NCBI GenBank assembly: GCA_904502165.1
Contig: CAJGDB010000047.1
Span: 1 to 13,394, forward strand
Source: an uncultured Akkermansia sp.
Lineage (GTDB): Bacteria > Verrucomicrobiota > Verrucomicrobiia > Verrucomicrobiales > Akkermansiaceae
Reading direction: 5' to 3'
Length of the DNA: 13,394 nt
The notes below the pieces were generated by a model that did no database searches, was not told the DNA's origin, and worked only from the letters and a program-made list of their open reading frames with translations. A program made the translations under genes and the position numbers. Shown here piece after piece: positions 1 through 6,776 of the stretch (positions are counted from its first letter, which is position 1; each line of letters begins with the position of its first letter).

Positions 1-803
1 AAGTGGGTGAGCCAGAGTTCCTTCACGCCGCCGGCTTCTGCGGCGAGGCGGGCGGCTTCACTGAAGAGCATGTGGCGGTTTTCCTTTGCCTTGGGCAGCA
101 TTTCCTCTTCGCCATACATGCCTTCGCAGATGAAGAGGTCGGAATCTGCCGCGGCGGCGGCAATGGCGGGCACGGGGCGGGTATCGGTGCAGTAGGTGAG
201 TTTGAGTCCACGGCGAGGCGGGCCCAGCACCATTTCGGGGGTGTAGGTCTGCCCTTCGTGTTCAATGGTTTCGCCTTTTTTCTGCAGGCGGCCCCAGAAT
301 GCGGTAGGAATGCCGAGTTCACGCGCACGCTCCGGGTCGAATTTTCCTTTCCGGGGGAGGGTGAAGCTGTAGCCGTAGCAGGGGACACCATGCTGCACCT
401 GGAAGGCGTGGATATCGCAATCGAGGAAGTACATGGTTTCCGCGGGCGTTTCGAGTTCGCTGACGCGGATTTCAAAGGGCAGGTTGGGGGCAATGGTACG
501 CAGGGCGTTGACGACGCGCTCGGTTCCCACCGGGCCGATGATGGAGAGTTCCTCGGTGCGCCCCATGTTGCCCATGGTGAGCAACAGGCCGGGCAGGCCG
601 GAGATGTGGTCGGCATGCAGGTGGGTGATGAGGATTTTATCCACGGGCTTGAGGCTCATGCCGACACGCTGGGCGGCAATCTGCGTGCCCTCGCCACAGT
701 CGATGAGAACGCTGTGTCCCTGGTAGCGCACCATGAGCGAGGTGAGCCAGCGATTCACCAGCGGCAGGGTGCCACCGGTTCCCAGTAGACAGATATCAAG
801 CAC
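1..803 (-). CDS. rnz: Ribonuclease Z (tRNase Z), 3' end cut by window edge
   Basis: This is a metallo-beta-lactamase-fold endonuclease that removes the 3' trailer of precursor tRNAs in the cytoplasm. I read it by translating the minus strand from the GTG at 803. The N-terminus runs LDICLLGTGGTLPLVNRW, followed by the zinc-binding motif HLHADH at about residues 61-66, then the conserved CTDTRP and CEGMYGEE segments. The last complete codon in the window is the His of a WLTH motif, a late metal ligand in the family. About 267 residues are visible; short-form tRNase Z is usually near 300, so only a short C-terminal tail is missing. The GTG start is supported by the glycine-rich N-terminus typical of the family and by a promoter whose +1 would fall on it. 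There is no Shine-Dalgarno sequence. It lies 48 bases downstream of nnr on the same strand but seems to have its own promoter. Family assignment is strong. Confidence 0.93.
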   Translation of the reverse strand, partial: MLDICLLGTGGTLPLVNRWLTSLMVRYQGHSVLIDCGEGTQIAAQRVGMSLKPVDKILITHLHADHISGLPGLLLTMGNMGRTEELSIIGPVGTERVVNALRTIAPNLPFEIRVSELETPAETMYFLDCDIHAFQVQHGVPCYGYSFTLPRKGKFDPERARELGIPTAFWGRLQKKGETIEHEGQTYTPEMVLGPPRRGLKLTYCTDTRPVPAIAAAAADSDLFICEGMYGEEEMLPKAKENRHMLFSEAARLAAEAGGVKELWLTH

Positions 804-809
804 GCGAGG

Positions 810-838
810 AGTTTCGCACAGCTGCGGAAAAATGTCAA
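810..838 (-). promoter_or_regulatory. Sigma-70-type promoter of rnz, predicted leaderless
   Basis: On the minus strand a perfect TTGACA (838-833) is followed by a 17-base spacer and GAAACT (815-810, a 3/6 match to TATAAT). Six bases then separate it from the GTG at 803, which places the expected +1 on the G of the start codon. The -35 is convincing and the -10 is weak. The promoter lies between the nnr stop and rnz, so rnz may be transcribed separately from nnr. Confidence 0.5.
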
Positions 839-851
839 GAATGCAACGTGT

Positions 852-2336
852 TTATGATGATAATCCTCGCGGGTGGCTGTATGCCGGCTGGTGGGCGAGA
901 ATGCGAGGGAGGGCGTGGATGACCTCCGTGGCGCGGATGGCAGGCGGATAACCGCTGGTGGCCCAGGTATGCTCTGCGGCCAGCCCGCAGGCATAGGCCC
1001 CCAGAGCTGCGGCGCGCAGGGGGGGTAGCCCCTGGGCTGCCAGCGCACCAATGGTTCCGGCCAGCACATCCCCCTGCCCTCCATTGGCCATGTAGGGGCC
1101 GCCGGTGGAGTTGTAGCAGCAGGTGGCGGCATCGGCAATAATGGTACGAGCCCCCTTGAGCAGCAGAGTGCAGGGGTGCTGTTCCAGATAATCGCGCACG
1201 GTTTCCCGGCGGGTGTTCTGCGCCCTATCTGCGGGGAAGAGGCGGCGCATCTCGCCGGGGTGCGGGGTGAGAATCCAGTTGGATTGGGGCTGCCAGCCAC
1301 AGGCCGCAGCGGTGTTGAGGCCATCGGCATCAAGCACAACAATCCCGTTGAAGGTCTGGGCAAGCTGCCGCAGGGATTCTGCCGCCACGGGCTGCACCTC
1401 ACCCAGCCCGGGGCCGATGACCAGCGCCTGGGCATCGGGTTCATGAATATCGGCATAGGATCCCACGGGGCGCACCATGATTTCTGCTGCCACCCGGGCT
1501 GCCAGAACGGGGTAGACCGGCGGCAGGCAGTAGAGTACTACCAGGCCGGCACCGGCGGCAAGGGCGGCTTCGGCACACATCTGCGCTGCGCCGGCCATGC
1601 CCACAGACCCCGCCACCACGGCTACGCGGCCGGCGCGGTTCTTGAAGCACGAATACGCCCGGCGCGGCAGCCCCGGTGCCAGTTCTGCAGCATCGCTCAC
1701 GCGGGCAGAATCAGCCACGGGAATCTCCCCCACCTCGGGCAGCGGTATGCAGATGAGGCGCCCCACGGCATCCTCTGCGCTATCTGCCAGCATACCGGGT
1801 TTCACGCCACCTATCACGGCGGTAGCATCGGCCAGCACGGCATCAGCCCCGCATTCCCCGGTGGTGGAATCGAGCCCGGTGGGAATGTCGATGGCCAGTA
1901 TGAAACTGCCCGGGCTGGCTGCCCGCAGTGCATTCAGCTCGCGCACCAGGGCCGCATAGGCAGGGCGCAGCGGCCCCACCGCCCCGCTTCCCAGCAAGCC
2001 ATCTATAATAAGCAGATTTTCCTGCGGTTGCGGCAGTTCCTGCACCTCGTTACCGGAAAGCTGCATCCGTGCATCGTCCGAAAGAGTCCCGGCGCAGCGC
2101 AGGGTAACCGGGCAACCCCAGCGGGAGGCCATGCCGATGGCATCGCCGGCGTTATTGCCTGTGCCAGCATACACCACCACGCGGGAGGGGCGCAGATGGC
2201 TCAGCAGAGAGAGGTTCCGGCAGGTATCCCACAGGCGGTCAATTACCGTATTCATCAGGGCCAGCGAACTGATTTCCCCCTTGGCGAAGAGCCGGTGCTC
2301 GGCCTCACGCACACTCTGAGCGGTGCATATCTTCAT
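852..2336 (-). CDS. nnr: Bifunctional NAD(P)H-hydrate epimerase / ADP-dependent dehydratase
   Basis: A cytoplasmic metabolite-repair enzyme of 494 residues, the usual length for the fused protein. The N-terminal YjeF_N domain (about 1-215) interconverts R and S forms of NAD(P)HX. It shows the nucleotide loop GTGNNAGD at 58-65, DGLLGSG at 112-118 and AIDIPTGLDSTTG at 148-160. The C-terminal ribokinase-like domain (about 225-480) dehydrates S-NAD(P)HX with ADP. It shows GPGLG at 308-312, DADGLN at 336-341, TPHPGEM at 357-363, LLKGARTIIAD near 392-402 and the signature GGQGDVLAG at 419-427 with its catalytic-type Asp. The epimerase loop differs from the usual GxGNNGGDG by having Ala in place of two Gly. 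The ATG at 2336 begins MKICTAQSVREAE, which fits the family start. No Shine-Dalgarno sequence is present. It is divergent from the 2536 gene. Confidence 0.95.
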   Translation of the reverse strand: MKICTAQSVREAEHRLFAKGEISSLALMNTVIDRLWDTCRNLSLLSHLRPSRVVVYAGTGNNAGDAIGMASRWGCPVTLRCAGTLSDDARMQLSGNEVQELPQPQENLLIIDGLLGSGAVGPLRPAYAALVRELNALRAASPGSFILAIDIPTGLDSTTGECGADAVLADATAVIGGVKPGMLADSAEDAVGRLICIPLPEVGEIPVADSARVSDAAELAPGLPRRAYSCFKNRAGRVAVVAGSVGMAGAAQMCAEAALAAGAGLVVLYCLPPVYPVLAARVAAEIMVRPVGSYADIHEPDAQALVIGPGLGEVQPVAAESLRQLAQTFNGIVVLDADGLNTAAACGWQPQSNWILTPHPGEMRRLFPADRAQNTRRETVRDYLEQHPCTLLLKGARTIIADAATCCYNSTGGPYMANGGQGDVLAGTIGALAAQGLPPLRAAALGAYACGLAAEHTWATSGYPPAIRATEVIHALPRILAHQPAYSHPRGLSS

Positions 2337-2342
2337 AATGGT

Positions 2343-2370
2343 ATTGTAGCTGATTTTCCCGCTTTTTCAA
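2343..2370 (-). promoter_or_regulatory. Promoter of nnr, predicted leaderless
   Basis: On the minus strand TTGAAA (2370-2365), a 16-base spacer and TACAAT (2348-2343) form a good sigma-70-type promoter. Six bases separate the -10 from the ATG at 2336, so the expected +1 is the A of the start codon. The surrounding 2337-2380 stretch is unusually AT-rich for this window. Confidence 0.6.
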
Positions 2371-2500
2371 TTTTTTTATGCAATCCCCTGCTTCGTTGGG
2401 TCCGTCATGCCGGGGAACGGGCTACCGCCCGGCTGCGGTGTATTCGGGAACAAGCCAGCCGCCGCCCCGGGCCGGAATGCAGAACAGACAGAGATTTAAC

Positions 2501-2529
2501 TTGCTGATGAACGGGGTATCTGGTAGCAT
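2501..2529 (+). promoter_or_regulatory. Possible promoter of the 2536 gene, predicted leaderless
   Basis: TTGCTG (2501-2506), a 17-base spacer and TAGCAT (2524-2529) are followed by six bases and the ATG at 2536. The hexamers are imperfect (3/6 and 4/6). The geometry matches that of the rnz and nnr promoters exactly, with the start codon at the expected +1. An in-frame TAG at 2524-2526 rules out a longer reading frame. Confidence 0.4.
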
Positions 2530-2535
2530 GGCGGC

Positions 2536-4068
2536 ATGTCGGAATGCTGGGCAGGCGCGGCGCTCATGGCGCTGGTAGCGGTGGCGGTGGCGCAGGAGCC
2601 CCTGCCGGCCGGAAAAGCTGCCGGCATGGATTGGAAAGCAGAGGAAGAAGCCCTGCTGAAGGAAGTGGCCAAGAGGGGTATTACCCCGGACCGGAAAGCC
2701 GCCGCCGCTGCTATGGCCCAGGAGCAGCAGAGCTTCAACGGCTACCTGCCCGAGGCCGATGAACACGTGATTTCCCACAGCAAGCTCTTTTCGGTGAGTG
2801 GTGGCGATTCTCTCCGCATGGGTGCCATTGCCTCGCATGCGGATGACCTGTATGCCCAGGTTCGCAAGCTGCTGCAGCTGAACAAGGACCATAAGAACCT
2901 CATTTCCATCCGCCTGATTGGCAAAAGCTCGGATTCCCCCGTGCTCAACCCCATCCGCACGCGTATCAACATCATTGAAGACCAGCCCAACTTCCAGATT
3001 CGCATTCACCCCGGCGGCGGCATTGACCTGATGCGGCTTGATAAAGCCATCATCACCATGATTCTTTACGAATATGTGCTGCGCGACATGGATGCAGAAG
3101 CCTACCCGGATACCATCGGGCTGCCCGGCTGGCTGGTGGCAGGCATCCAGCAGGCTGTGCTGTGGAAAAGCGGCAAGGCAGAGCGGCGAATCTACCGCCA
3201 GTTGTTTGACCGGGCAGAAATGCTCTCCCCGCAGGAGGTGATTTCCGTGGCCGAGCCGGATAAGCTGGATGCCGCCAATCGCGAAGTTTATGAGGTTTCC
3301 TGCGGCGTGCTGATTCTGAGTCTGATTGACCGCGAGGGCGGGGTGGACCAGCTCAAGAACCTGCTGTCCAATGCCGCCACAACAGAAAGCTCACCGGTGG
3401 AGGCGCTCACGGAGCATTTCCATGAACTCGGGGTAGATGCCTCTCTGCTGAACAAGTGGTGGGCGGTAGAGCTGGCCAACCTGTCGCTCCCCAAGGCCAA
3501 TGAAGCCCTTGCCCCGATTGAATCGGAAAAGATGCTCCAGGAGGCCCTCACCATTTCCTGGTTCGACCCGGCCACCGGAACACCGCGCCCGGTGGCGGTG
3601 GATGATGTCTATACCCTGGTCGAGCTGCCGAACTGGCAGAAGCTCATCGGCCCGGTGGTGGGGAGGCTGGTGGCGCTGAGCTATACCTGTTTCCCGGGGC
3701 ACCGACCCATTATCACCGAATACTGCCGCATCATCGAACAACTGAAGGCAGGGGCCCACCCTGATGCCGTGCAGAGCAGTCTGGGGCCGCTGGATGAGCT
3801 CCGCAAGGCTTATTACTCTGCCGCCATACGCGGGCGCGATTATCTGGACTGGTATGAAATCACCTTCACGGGCAGATCGCGCGGGCGCTCGTTCGATTCA
3901 TATCTGGAAACGATGCAGATGCTGCGGAGCGATTCGCCCGGGCCGGATACCGCCATGAGCCGGTATCTGGACGACATTGAAGCCCTTTACACCCAGAAAG
4001 AAGGAGCCCCCCTGCCCCAGTCCCTGCGCCGCCAGGCCCAGCAGAACAGAAAGAAACAAGAGAAATGA
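2536..4068 (+). CDS. Secreted protein resembling a gluzincin (peptidase MA-type) lacking zinc ligands
   Basis: A 510-residue protein of unassigned function. Residues 1-19 look like a signal peptide with a hydrophobic core and a likely AVA|QEP cleavage, although the n-region lacks Lys/Arg. Charged helical sequence follows to about residue 60. Residues about 165-290 resemble the core of peptidase MA-type gluzincins: a helix AIITMILYEYV (171-181) where HExxH would be, LPGWLVAGIQQ (196-206) matching the LPxWLxEGxA element, and a Tyr-containing helix VYEVSCGVLILSLIDREGG (251-269). The zinc-binding histidines and catalytic glutamate are absent, so I infer an inactive, scaffold-like relative. The C-terminal half is novel to me and ends in a Lys/Gln-rich tail. 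An upstream in-frame stop fixes the start at 2536. Its stop overlaps the rnhB start by four bases (ATGA), suggesting translational coupling. The reading frame is certain; the fold is inferred. Confidence 0.8.
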   Translation: MSECWAGAALMALVAVAVAQEPLPAGKAAGMDWKAEEEALLKEVAKRGITPDRKAAAAAMAQEQQSFNGYLPEADEHVISHSKLFSVSGGDSLRMGAIASHADDLYAQVRKLLQLNKDHKNLISIRLIGKSSDSPVLNPIRTRINIIEDQPNFQIRIHPGGGIDLMRLDKAIITMILYEYVLRDMDAEAYPDTIGLPGWLVAGIQQAVLWKSGKAERRIYRQLFDRAEMLSPQEVISVAEPDKLDAANREVYEVSCGVLILSLIDREGGVDQLKNLLSNAATTESSPVEALTEHFHELGVDASLLNKWWAVELANLSLPKANEALAPIESEKMLQEALTISWFDPATGTPRPVAVDDVYTLVELPNWQKLIGPVVGRLVALSYTCFPGHRPIITEYCRIIEQLKAGAHPDAVQSSLGPLDELRKAYYSAAIRGRDYLDWYEITFTGRSRGRSFDSYLETMQMLRSDSPGPDTAMSRYLDDIEALYTQKEGAPLPQSLRRQAQQNRKKQEK

Positions 4069-4709
4069 GCCGCACACCCACTCCTACCACACCGCCGGAT
4101 ATGAGCGCGGAACAACAGGCCCACCGCGATGGCTTTGTCCGGGTCTGCGGTATTGATGAAGCCGGGCGCGGCCCGCTGGCCGGCCCTGTGGTGGCCGCAG
4201 CGGTTATTCTGCCCGAAGGGTACACCCTGCCCGGGCTGAATGATTCCAAAAAACTGACTGCGCGGAAACGGGAGGCGCTCTACCAGGCTCTGATGGCTGA
4301 TGACACCGTGCAGAAAAGTATTGCCCAGGCCACGGTGGCAGAAATTGATGAGCTGAATATTCTGCGTGCCACCCACCTGGCCATGCGCCGCGCAGCAGAA
4401 GGGCTCTCCGGCGGGGTGGATTTCTGCCTGATAGATGGCCTGCCGGTGCCGGGTTTCCCGCTGCCGAGTCTCAGCATTGTGAAGGGAGATGCCCGCTGCC
4501 TGAGCATTGCCGCTGCCAGCATTCTGGCCAAGGTATGGCGAGACCACTATATGAATGAACTGCACCGCGAGTTTCCGGCCTACGGCTTTGACCGCCACGC
4601 CGGCTACGGCACCAAGGCTCACATGCAAGCCATCCACGACCATGGAGTTACGATACACCATCGCCGCTCGTTTGCGCCTGTTACACAACTGGAACTGCCC
4701 CTGGGTTGA
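4065..4709 (+). CDS. rnhB: Ribonuclease HII
   Basis: A cytoplasmic endonuclease of 214 residues that cuts the RNA strand of RNA-DNA hybrids, including single ribonucleotides in DNA. All hallmarks are present: DEAGRGPLAGPVV at 31-43 supplies the first two catalytic acids (D31, E32), then LNDSKKLTARKR at 58-69, LIDG at 122-125 (D124), SIAAASILAKVWRDHYM at 147-163 (D160), and the GYGTKAHMQAI substrate-binding segment near 180-190. The N-terminus carries about 22 extra Thr/Pro-rich residues before the conserved core, so the true start could lie at the Met at residue 13. The four-base overlap with the upstream gene favours 4065. The 3' end is overlapped by yraN. The rnhB-yraN pairing is seen in many bacteria. 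Confidence 0.95.
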   Translation: MSRTPTPTTPPDMSAEQQAHRDGFVRVCGIDEAGRGPLAGPVVAAAVILPEGYTLPGLNDSKKLTARKREALYQALMADDTVQKSIAQATVAEIDELNILRATHLAMRRAAEGLSGGVDFCLIDGLPVPGFPLPSLSIVKGDARCLSIAAASILAKVWRDHYMNELHREFPAYGFDRHAGYGTKAHMQAIHDHGVTIHHRRSFAPVTQLELPLG

Positions 4710-5091
4710 GGGGCAGCCACCCAGAAGCGCCTACCTGGGCGAGTATGGTGAACTGGTAGCTGCCTCCTGGCTGCGGGCGCAGGGGTATAAGATACTTCGC
4801 CACCGCTTCCGCATGGGAAACAGTGGCGAGGTGGATATTATCTGCCGCAAGGGGGATGTGCTGGTATTCACCGAGGTGAAGAGTGCGCTGCATACGGGCT
4901 CTGGCCGCCCGGCACGGCGGGTGAATGAGCACAAGCGCAAGCTGCTGCGGCGGGCTGCCGGACTCTGGCTCCGGCGGCTGGGGCAGGATGTCCCCTGCCG
5001 CATGGATGTGCTGGAGGTGCTGCTGCCACCTGGGCGGAAGCCGGAGGTGAACCTCATCACACATGCCTTCCCGCTGCGGAAGCAGTCATGA
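4642..5091 (+). CDS. yraN: UPF0102 (YraN) endonuclease-like protein
   Basis: A 149-residue member of the UPF0102/YraN family, which has a restriction-endonuclease-like fold and no settled role. The family signature is clear: LGEYGELVAASWLRAQGYKI near residues 33-52, then GEVDIICRKGDVLVFTEVK near 62-80. This contains the Asp and Glu-x-Lys of a PD-(D/E)xK-type active site. A basic SGRPARRVNEHKRKLLRRA helix follows. I chose the ATG at 4642, inside rnhB in another frame. The same frame is open back to 4555, but that part is read in the conserved rnhB 3' end and looks like shadow coding. The family normally starts close to the GExGE motif, so even this form has about 30 extra residues. It overlaps rnhB by 68 bases. 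Its stop overlaps the convergent 5086 gene. Confidence 0.88.
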   Translation: MELRYTIAARLRLLHNWNCPWVEGQPPRSAYLGEYGELVAASWLRAQGYKILRHRFRMGNSGEVDIICRKGDVLVFTEVKSALHTGSGRPARRVNEHKRKLLRRAAGLWLRRLGQDVPCRMDVLEVLLPPGRKPEVNLITHAFPLRKQS

Positions 5092-5334
5092 TTTCGGCTC
5101 GCGGAGCGGAGGAGGCAGATGCCGCAGGAGCTCCATCGGTATTCCCGGCAGGGGAGTCTGGCGCGCCTCCGGCCTGGCGTTTTCCGTTTCCAGCATAGCC
5201 AGGCGGGTGTCTTCTATCATGGCTTTGAATTTATCTGCCTGGCTGTATTCACCGGCAGAATCCCGGAAGATATCTGCCAGCCAGCTGCGCTTTTCCTCGA
5301 TGCTCAGAAACCTTTTCTTAGCCATGGGGTGCAA
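5086..5334 (-). CDS. Small phage-module protein, possible terminase-small-subunit fragment
   Basis: 82 residues, starting MHPMAKKRFLSIEEKRSW. The internal Met at residue 4 (5325) is an equally good start because MAKKRF is a natural N-terminus. Residues about 9-50 read EEKRSWLADIFRD, then DKFKAMIEDTRLAMLE. This resembles the C-terminal half of many phage small terminases, where an EEKRxxLAxIVR segment is followed by DKLKAIELDxKLAG. The DNA-binding N-terminal half of such proteins is absent. The C-terminus is Pro-rich. It overlaps the 3' end of the 5318 gene by 17 bases, suggesting coupling. Its stop overlaps the yraN stop head-on at TCATGA. The reading frame is plausible; the function is inferred from a weak motif only. 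Confidence 0.6.
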   Translation of the reverse strand: MHPMAKKRFLSIEEKRSWLADIFRDSAGEYSQADKFKAMIEDTRLAMLETENARPEARQTPLPGIPMELLRHLPPPLREPKS

Positions 5335-5608
5335 TGTGGAAGTTGAAGAGGCGGCGCAGGCGTTCCTTACCGGCCGGGGCCAGCACGTAGCGTTCGGCCA
5401 GGGGGCTGACGCAGCGCACCTCTCCCAGTTGTTCCAGGTGGCGCAGCTGGGTGGTACATACGCTTACAGACAGGCAGGTCTCGCGGGCAATATCCATCTT
5501 ATCCTCAAGCCCGGCTGCTACGGCTATCAGCACCAGCCGTGCTGCCGGAGAGAGTTTGTCTTTCTGCAGCCGCGACAGAAAGCGACAGGCAAAATCAATA
5601 GCTTTCAT
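5318..5608 (-). CDS. Small winged-helix DNA-binding-like protein
   Basis: 96 residues, starting MKAIDFACRFLSRLQ at 5608. The frame is open further upstream to 5962, but that part lies opposite the tail-protein gene and looks non-coding. Residues about 18-88 follow a MarR/winged-helix pattern: LSPAARLVLIAVAAG (helix 1), DIARETCLSVSVCTTQLRHL (helix-turn-helix, about 39-58), EQLGEVRCVSPLAERYVLAP (wing, about 59-78) and GKERLRRLF. A terminal helix HIAPHG closes it. I infer a small transcriptional regulator or DNA-recognition protein of the phage module. It lies 40 bases downstream of the tail tubular gene and overlaps the 5086 gene, so the three minus-strand genes look like one operon. A split terminase small subunit, with DNA-binding part here and oligomerisation part in the 5086 gene, is a possible alternative. 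Confidence 0.7.
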   Translation of the reverse strand: MKAIDFACRFLSRLQKDKLSPAARLVLIAVAAGLEDKMDIARETCLSVSVCTTQLRHLEQLGEVRCVSPLAERYVLAPAGKERLRRLFNFHIAPHG

Positions 5609-5648
5609 GAGTGGGAGGGGTGTAGTTTGACAAGGGGGTGGGGGAACT

Positions 5649-6254
5649 TTACTCATTATGCCCGGCCAGGCTGCTGCGCCACAGGCGGTATAGCGGGTGG
5701 GTGTCATTCGACATGTGCTGCACGGCATTGAAATGGGCTGCCTGCGGCAAGGCAATGCGCTGGTATTCCTCTCCCAGAGCCTGCCGGGCGGTGGTGCTGT
5801 TGATGAGGGGGATGCAGAGTTTCCAGGCAAGGCGCAGCACCAGAGCCTCGGTGAAAAGCGGCTCGAAAAGGCTTGTATCTTCTTCATCGGCAATGTAGAG
5901 CAATCTGATTTCCGGAGAGGAGGCATAGACAGCGCGGCCGCGCAGCGTCCAGCTGCGGGCATTCACCCCCAGTACGCGCAGGCAGTCCTGCGGCAGACTG
6001 TGGCGGCGCTGGTGGGTGTCATCTCCCTCTACACCATCCTCCGCGCTGCGGAGCGTGGCACGGCGGGTGGCGAAACTCCAGCGGTTGGCGCAAAGGACCT
6101 CGCGGCGGACCGGGTGGTAGTGCATGTAGCAGAGGCGGGAGGCGAGGCTTCCATTGGCATCCAGTGTTTCAATGGGCGATTCTCCCAGTCGGCTGAGCGC
6201 CAGATTACAGATATCCAGCGGTGTGGGGCTTGTATTTTCAGGGGCAGTTGACAT
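5649..6254 (-). CDS. Phage tail tubular protein A-like (head-tail connector)
   Basis: 201 residues. The segment LDICNLALSRLGESPIETLD at about 13-32 is the hallmark opening of gp11-like tail tubular proteins and related phage connectors. It is followed by a Tyr/Arg segment YHPVRREVLCANRWSFATRR near 46-65, matching the RdevLxxhpWnfAxxr motif. The rest, LPQDCLRVLGV then IRLLYIADEED, matches the usual P-x-D-cLRv--- and -l-Y------d pattern. In known podoviruses this protein forms a ring between portal and tail nozzle. Here the gene is on the minus strand and diverges from the portal cluster, whereas T7-like phages keep these genes collinear. The start at 6254 fits the family N-terminus; no Shine-Dalgarno sequence is visible. 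Family assignment is good. Confidence 0.82.
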   Translation of the reverse strand: MSTAPENTSPTPLDICNLALSRLGESPIETLDANGSLASRLCYMHYHPVRREVLCANRWSFATRRATLRSAEDGVEGDDTHQRRHSLPQDCLRVLGVNARSWTLRGRAVYASSPEIRLLYIADEEDTSLFEPLFTEALVLRLAWKLCIPLINSTTARQALGEEYQRIALPQAAHFNAVQHMSNDTHPLYRLWRSSLAGHNE

Positions 6255-6362
6255 GGTGTGTAATTGCTATGCTGCCGACTGTGGCACAATTTCCATTTTT
6301 CTGCAACAGAGAAACAGAGTGTGGTTGACTGGTCCGCGTGAAACGCAGTACCGCCCCGGACA

Positions 6363-6770
6363 ATGAGCTGGATTTGCCCGGAAGCGGACGCTAAAGTCGC
6401 AGCCATGAACACGGATGCCAGAGTGCAGGCGCAGCAGTATTACCAGGCCGCCGGTCGTGATATGGCCGCAGATCTGGCAGCATTGGCCGCTCACCCCCAT
6501 GGTGTTGTGCTGCTGATGCCGCAGCTGGTCGCGCTGCTCAGGCCTGTGGACAGCACAAAGCCACCCACCTGGCAGGAGCTCGATTCCACCAGCACCAGGG
6601 AAGATGCCTGGTATGTACATCTGCTGGTGGGTAATCTGGCGCTGGCCCGGAGGCTGGCGGCGGCGCTGCCCCCGCGGCGGTGGCTCTGCTTTCAACGCGG
6701 GTTGAGAAGCCCGCGGGCGCACCGGCTGTCATGGTCCGCGTTCTGCCACCAACCAACCACACATTCCTGA
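6363..6770 (+). CDS. Phage-module protein of unknown function
   Basis: Up to 135 residues from the ATG at 6363. A second in-frame ATG at 6405 gives MNTDARVQAQQYYQAAG and may be the true start. I do not recognise a family. The protein is mainly alpha-helical by composition: an Ala/Gln-rich first half, a WQELDS segment, then AWYVHLLVGNLALARRLAAA and a compact basic end with WLCFQRGLRSPRAHRLSW. The second half looks like the most constrained part. It is the first gene of the plus-strand phage arm, six bases ahead of the next, so it belongs to the portal operon. A TTGACT at 6325-6330 lies upstream, but no good -10 follows it. Function unknown; coding status supported by context and spacing. Confidence 0.62.
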   Translation: MSWICPEADAKVAAMNTDARVQAQQYYQAAGRDMAADLAALAAHPHGVVLLMPQLVALLRPVDSTKPPTWQELDSTSTREDAWYVHLLVGNLALARRLAAALPPRRWLCFQRGLRSPRAHRLSWSAFCHQPTTHS

Positions 6771-6776
6771 ACAATT

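Noticed and set aside
3..788. 261-residue plus-strand frame opposite rnz
   Set aside because: The minus-strand reading gives an unmistakable RNase Z with HLHADH; the opposite frame is its shadow.
1176..2507. 443-residue open frame on the plus strand opposite nnr
   Set aside because: It lies antisense to a clearly conserved enzyme, has His/Gly/Arg-rich shadow composition and shows no domain; it is a by-product of GC-rich codon usage.
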